Positions 59,341 through 64,000 of a stretch of DNA of 64,000 nucleotides are shown here, in pieces. Each line of letters starts with the position of its first letter. Position 1 is the first letter of the stretch. Location of the stretch: positions 263,952,925 to 264,016,924 of the forward strand of contig JAHLJT010000631.1 in the NCBI GenBank assembly GCA_031308135.1. Reading direction: 5' to 3'. The translations under genes and the position numbers were made by a program. This stretch comes from Acheta domesticus (lineage: Eukaryota > Arthropoda > Insecta > Orthoptera > Gryllidae). The notes beneath the pieces were generated by a model. That model was not told where the DNA came from. It did not search any database and saw only the letters and a list, made by a program, of their open reading frames with translations.

Positions 59341-60427
59341 TTATATCAGAAGACCAAATGGGATTTCGAAAAGCCAGATCGACTGTAGATGCCATTTTCA
59401 CATTAAAAAGAATAATAGAAGAAAGACGTGAAAACAACAGTGAAATACACCTATTCGTGGATATAGTAAAAGCTTTTGATAATGTCAATAGAAGTCTTCT
59501 GTGGAACATAGTGGAAAGAAGGGGGGTATTCAAAACAATTGATAGAGGTGATAAAAAGACTATATGAAACAACGAGCATTAAGCTGGTTATAAAAGGAAA
59601 ATTGACAGAAGAGATTCCCACCAACAAAGGTGTAAGACAGGGCTGTTGCATATCACCGACACTTTTTAATATATATGGACGACATGTTTAGAACATGGAA
59701 ATTGAATATAGATCGAGGGATCTATTTTAGGAAAATATTTTTAAATTCTATTTTATATGCAGATGACAAAGTGATAATACAGGACACTGAAGACAAAATG
59801 CAAATGGCAGAATATAGATTAAATCAAACTGCAATAGAATATGGGTTTAAAATATCCACAGAAAAAACTAAAACTATGGCATATAAAGGAAAATATCCAG
59901 TGAGAACAAAGATTGTGATAGATGGAAAGCGTATAGAACAGGTAAAATATTTCAATAACTAGGTTGCCACATCTCGTTTGATAGAGATATAGATTTGGAT
60001 AAAAATTAAATAAATTTAGAAAAATATACGGCACGATATACAAACATTTAAAAAATAAAACAGGGATAGAAACAAGAATAAAATTCTTCAACATAGTAGC
60101 TGTGCTAGTGTTAATGTATGAAGCAAGAGTACATCAAAAAAAGATAACTCTAAAATCCAGGCAGCTGAAACGAAATTTTTGAGAAGCACTCTAGATTATA
60201 ATATCCTAGATAAAAAGAAAAGCACAGAGATAAGAAATAAACTGGGGGTCGAACCACTGCTGGAGAAACTGGAAAGAAATCAGAAAAGATGTTATGAACA
60301 TCTTATACGAATGCCCGACAGCAGACTACCAGCACTCGCAGTGGACTACAGATGCAGAGGAAGAAGAGATGTAGGAAGGCCCAGAAGGAAGTGGACACCG
60401 AAACAGGTTCTTGAACCTAACCCTTGA
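59341..60427 (+). pseudogene. LINE reverse transcriptase, 3' part
   Basis: Continuation of the interrupted LINE. Motifs in order: SEDQMGFRKARSTVDAIF, catalytic block LFVDIVKAFDNVNR (first Asp), a frameshift after about 59530, GVRQGCCISPTLFNIY, then in another frame YADD (59756-59767, catalytic pair), KISTEKTKTM, QVKYF, a further shift, and a C-terminal GRRDVGRPRRKW tail ending at TGA 60425-60427. At least three frame changes separate these blocks, so the polymerase is dead. Confidence 0.92.
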
Positions 60428-60440
60428 AGTGCAGAAGAAG

Positions 60441-60450
60441 ATTTACATAC
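60441..60450 (+). repeat. LINE target-site duplication, right
   Basis: ATTTACATAC, exact repeat of 54584-54593. It marks the 3' end of the LINE. Confidence 0.85.
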
Positions 60451-61042
60451 TCTGACAGTTTTCACTCTTCAAAAGTCTATATTTTCACCTTGTTTTTGTA
60501 TTACATCAATTGGAAAATATTTTCAATATTAACATATTTTCGAATGGGTCATCCAGGAAACATCTGTAGAGACAAGTATCAACTGTTAAAAATTGAATTA
60601 TATTGTACAATTAGCCCGACATAAACTTTTTTCCGAGATATCGGTAATGATCCGCTTATGATTGAAATGATAACGGACGAGGCGATGATACAAGCCGACT
60701 TCCCCATTTAGAAATCAGTACGTACGCCAAAGACTCTTTCGCAGAAGTGGCATCTATTATGTTTTAGTATGAATTCATGCGAGGCGACATTCATGTTGAT
60801 TCATTTCACCCTGGAGTTTTGTTTGAGTGATCAGTTGTTACTATCGCGTCAATTACGTACTTACGTAGTAAAAAGAAAGTGTTGTACTGCAGCAACGGAA
60901 TGCCGCGATTTTTCGGCAGAAAAAATTGCACTGTAGGACACTGATATCGAAAAATTGGATAAATCTTGTTTGTATGTGTATATGACGCAAATTACGATTT
61001 ATTGTGTATGTATATGTTGGAAATTTTTTGGGTCCTTGACAC
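60451..61042. other. AT-rich sequence, no gene seen
   Basis: No recognisable feature between the LINE and the SINE-B piece. Confidence 0.5.
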
Positions 61043-61280
61043 CCATGGCCCGTTTGTTAGGGTACTGCTCCGGCGCTCGCCTGTTGTTTAACGGAGAAAC
61101 CACGGAAAACTGCCGATCAGAGCAGCCGGCCGTCAGAATTCTCCTCTAGACAGCGACTGAATTCGACCTAGCTGACAAGCTAGTGTCGAAAATCCAGAAG
61201 CGCCGTCGGGACGCTATCTTAGGACCTCCCGGTCAGAGGCCTGGAGTGAATCAGTTGATGCACTGATCGATCTCCCCCGG
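61043..61280 (-). mobile_element. SINE-B 5' half
   Basis: On the minus strand the head lies near 61280 (AGTGCATCAACTGATTC), then GACCGGGAGGTCCTAAGA at the B-box position, GACACTAGCTTGTC, GAATTCAGTCGCTGTCTAG, CGTGGTTTCTCCG and AGCAGTACCCTAACAAACGG, where it ends. Same breakpoint region as the piece at 45570-45795, which may reflect a family sub-form. Confidence 0.88.
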
Positions 61281-61309
61281 TCAGGGGAGCCAAGGATGCC
61301 TGCTCGGGT

Positions 61310-61960
61310 GCGGGTGACGGTTCTGTGAGGGTGGTGGTTGGCGGTGTGACGGTGGTGACAGGGTTTTGGAATGCATCATTTGTGGTGAATGTGGCGGAGG
61401 GTGTGTGTGAGGAGGGTGTCGTTTGTGGCGAGAGAGGGGAACACAGGTTGTGCGGGAAGGGAAATATCGGAGTGAGGGTGGTGGCAGAATAGCAGGGGCT
61501 GGTGCGGCGTTGTTTGTGTTGAATGTGGCGATGAAAATAGGGGTGGTTTGTGTGAGGAAGTTATGGTGTGTGGATGAGGAAGGGTGCTAGGGATGTTGTT
61601 GAAGGTTGCGTTGGCAGGGAGAAGGGTGAAAGGGGGTGGCGAAGCGTCGTTTGCGTTGAATGAGGCGGTGGGCGGTCTGAGGGGGAAGTGGTAACGGGGG
61701 AAGATAGGCATTAAAGGCGGACCCAGTGGTTGCGGTGCCGCTTATGGTTGAGTGGCAGTGGAGGCGGGGCGAGGTTTGTGGCGAAAGAGGCTGTGCGGCC
61801 TGAGGGGGACTTTGTGATGGGAGATGGGCATAGAAGGCGGTGCTTGCGCTGACGCTTATGCCAGGGTGGAGGTGGTGGCGGGGCGTTGTGTGCGGCGAAT
61901 GTGGCGGTGCGGCCTGAAGGGGACGTTGTGGCGGGAAATGGGCATATAAACAGTGCTAGT
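61310..61960. repeat. degenerate GT-rich tandem repeat, ~114-123 bp period
   Basis: Blocks built around GCGGCCTGAGGGGGAC followed by GATGGGCATA recur at 61677, 61800 and 61914 (spacing 123 and 114), with weaker GTTGAATGTGGCG units upstream to about 61310. The minus strand is open for about 110 and 182 codons across this and the next array; Pro/His/Ser/Thr bias points to composition, not coding. Confidence 0.7.
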
Positions 61961-61969
61961 GGTTGTGGT

Positions 61970-62047
61970 TGTGGTGGCGGCGGCGAGGGCGGCGGCGAGG
62001 GCGGCGGCGAGGGCGGCGGCGAGGGCGGCGGCGAGGGCGGCGGCGAG

Positions 62048-62078
<31 letters not shown>

Positions 62079-62100
62079 AGGGCGGCGGCGAGGGCGGCGT
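61970..62100. repeat. 12 bp GAGGGCGGCGGC array
   Basis: About ten units with one 9 bp variant. It is open in several frames on both strands as simple repeats (for example Gly-Gly-Gly-Glu and Ala/Arg), again artefacts. Confidence 0.95.
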
Positions 62101-64000
62101 GCGTGAGCCGTATGCAGTGTGCGTGGGCGCGCGTGATTGATTCTCGCGCGTCGTGGGCGCTGGCCAAATGAATGGCGACGACGACCGCTGCGCCCTTGTT
62201 CTTGCGGCCTCCGCCGCTGGCAGGGAGGGCGATATTGGGGCCGCGATTGAATTTTTCATAAAGGCGCGTGTGGGGAAAGAAAGTGTTGAGCGATTGTCAG
62301 AGCGTGGCTGCTATATTTGACGTGTTTCGGGTGATATACACGCTACCATCACTCAACAAATCAATAAGTTGGACAATATGTTTTGAAAAATTGTTTCAGC
62401 GTCTTTGTTCTATGATATTATTGTTCAATTATTACTTTCTCGCTATGAAGTAGAGAGAAAGGTATGTAATGCTGGGCAAAAAAATAGCGAATTTTCGGCA
62501 GAAAAACTCTTATTAACAGTGTCCTGGTAAAGAAAAAGTGGATAAATTCAGGTGGTTAAATTCAAAGAAATCCTCTAACACGTGGTGTAGCCAGAAACCA
62601 TGTTTTGTTGGGTTCTTCATACCAAAAAATTGAATGACAGAAAAACGTCTATCGGTCGGACTGTCGGTCCGTCCGTCAGTGAACTTTGTTAGCGGCTAAA
62701 CTGTCAAAAATTGATATTCTCCAATCGATCTGGCTGATGCCGCTGCCTCTTGATTTTGAAAGCGCTATTTTAATTTGGAGGGGTCCTTTACATGAAGTTA
62801 CTGAGTCATTTTCCAAATAAAAAAAAAAGTCTTCATCGTTTTGATTAAATTTTGTTGTTGGATAGTGTGAAGGACAGTTAAGAGAATAACGCAGATCTCG
62901 TGTTCGTTAAAAAATCTGATCTTTGAAAATCTCAAAAGTTAAAAAAAAATTGATTATTTAGTGTGTATTGTATCTATTGTTATTCACGGAAAAATATCTG
63001 TATTCTATATTCTAAGTGTATCCATTCCTTTCAAGTGCTCTCTGAGAAGATTTGTTTCTATTTTAACAGGTAATAAAAAACAGAAAATTAAACTGTAATC
63101 CAAACAGTGCTAATTAACGTTACAGCAAACACCACAACTACCAATTGCACTAATCTACGTTACAACTCTCTATATAATTTCGAGAAGAATTCCATTTCTC
63201 CCGCGAGTGTTACCCTCGCAAGCATCGAGCAATCGATTGCTTGTGCTTGCTGCAGGGTATCGCCACAGGATCATTTTCGTAATTGTTTTGTTTATTGCAC
63301 GTGATTATAATTCAATAGCAGACTTAATTTGTAGTCGCACCCACGGAATACAAATTATACAGAAACGATTAGAACTAATGAAAGGCAATTTAGGCGCCGG
63401 TGCGCTCAAACGCAATAACGGAGGCGCGGGAAGTTCCGCAGGGGAGGGGGAATGGTGAGAGGGGGAGGTGCTCGCTGCGGTGAGCAGTATAGAGCGACGA
63501 AGGTGAGGGGCTGGAGAGAAGCTAAGAGGGGAGTAAGAGTGTGAGAAAGTAAAATGTTTTGTTGGGAAATTGGGGAGAGAGCAAAAGAAGAAGTATACGG
63601 AAAATTCGAGGTATTTTTTTAATGCGTAATGCGATAGCAGTGGGATAACAATTAGGCATCGTGGATGGGAAATGAGACCGGATATTTCCTAATCGTTCAA
63701 CGGGTATGGAGGTGATCGCATGCGATAATTAGTCGCTGTAAAATGGGTTTTCATTAATATGTTATATTTATTGAAATTATTTTTATTTTAAGAACTTTTG
63801 ATGTTTTACAACACATTGCCACATCCCTTTCGAGGGTTACCAGGTGAATACCTTTCCATTTTAAACATTGTTTATGTATGGTGTTACAGAAAGCTGGAAG
63901 AAATACACAATAAGCGTGCTTTCAACGATGAAAGGTCGAGGACAGAAGAACATATAATGTGATAAAATAATGAATGATTTACTTTTAATTTACTTTACTT
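62101..64000. other. No gene recognised
   Basis: GC-rich to about 62270, then AT-rich. 62640-62790 contains GGTCCGTCCGTCAGTGAAC and GATATTCTCCAATCGATCTGGCTGA, resembling 40820-40990. A G-rich patch lies at 63400-63560. No coding evidence. Confidence 0.45.

Larger units (their letters stand above)
54594..60440 (+). mobile_element. RTE-like LINE, complete but degraded, interrupted
   Basis: A non-LTR retrotransposon bounded by a 10 bp target-site duplication. Without the nested DNA transposon it is about 3.16 kb, the usual size for a single-ORF RTE-type element. Order: ~366 bp leader, AP-type endonuclease, reverse transcriptase, C-terminal tail ending just before the duplication. No poly(A) tail is present. 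The protein resembles the insect proteins often labelled craniofacial development protein 2-like, which are retroelement endonuclease domains. Clade placement (RTE/BovB-like) is inferred from size and motifs. Confidence 0.92.

Noticed and set aside
61711..62259. 182-codon Pro/Ser-rich minus-strand frame
   Set aside because: Generated by the 12 bp and GT-rich arrays.

Overview
The window looks like a piece of a large, repeat-rich insect nuclear genome. The evidence is the mix of arthropod-type mobile elements (jockey-like, RTE-like and Dong/R4-like LINE remains, a mariner-type MITE, several tRNA-derived SINE families), long AT-rich tracts with no conserved genes, and one intron-flanked exon resembling an animal prominin. 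I cannot name the species. A big hemimetabolous insect (cockroach, stick-insect or orthopteran type) would fit, but that is a guess. No bacterial operons, CRISPR arrays or convincing stand-alone tRNA/rRNA genes were seen.

Layout. 1-13 kb: C-terminal remnant of a Dong/R4-type LINE inside an (AAT)n tract; a 289-codon jockey-like reverse transcriptase fragment (minus); a 200 bp mariner-type MITE; a near-perfect palindrome with 204 bp arms; a SINE; and the 5' part of another Dong-like element lying between two (ATT)n tracts. 12.7-13.1 kb: the only plausible host-gene piece, a prominin-like exon on the minus strand. 13-20 kb: LTR-like and hammerhead-ribozyme-like remnants plus diverged copies of a ~500 bp SINE (here SINE-B). 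20.8-21.9 kb: a strongly strand-biased C-rich block. 22-31 kb: AT-rich, no gene recognised, with a CpG-rich island at 28.3-28.8 kb. 31.4-32.7 kb: a 16 bp G-rich minisatellite. 33-53 kb: GC-rich islands, three SINE families, short tandem duplications and a 12 bp C-rich minisatellite.

54.6-60.4 kb is the most informative segment. An RTE-like LINE with a 10 bp target-site duplication, broken by stops and frameshifts, is itself interrupted by a 2.7 kb DNA transposon. That transposon carries an uninterrupted 582-residue Mutator-like (DDE) transposase and short G-rich terminal inverted repeats. 61-64 kb holds another SINE-B piece, a degenerate GT-rich tandem array ending in a 12 bp GGC-rich array, and AT-rich sequence.

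How the parts relate. Nothing here forms a pathway. The history read from nesting is: the LINE inserted and probably began to decay; the DDE transposon then landed in its reverse-transcriptase domain; SINEs inserted into older repeats (one SINE-B copy sits in the C-rich array with an 8 bp duplication). Dong-like pieces sit in TAA microsatellites, matching the known target preference of that LINE group. Most long open frames in the GC-rich arrays are composition artefacts and are not annotated as genes.
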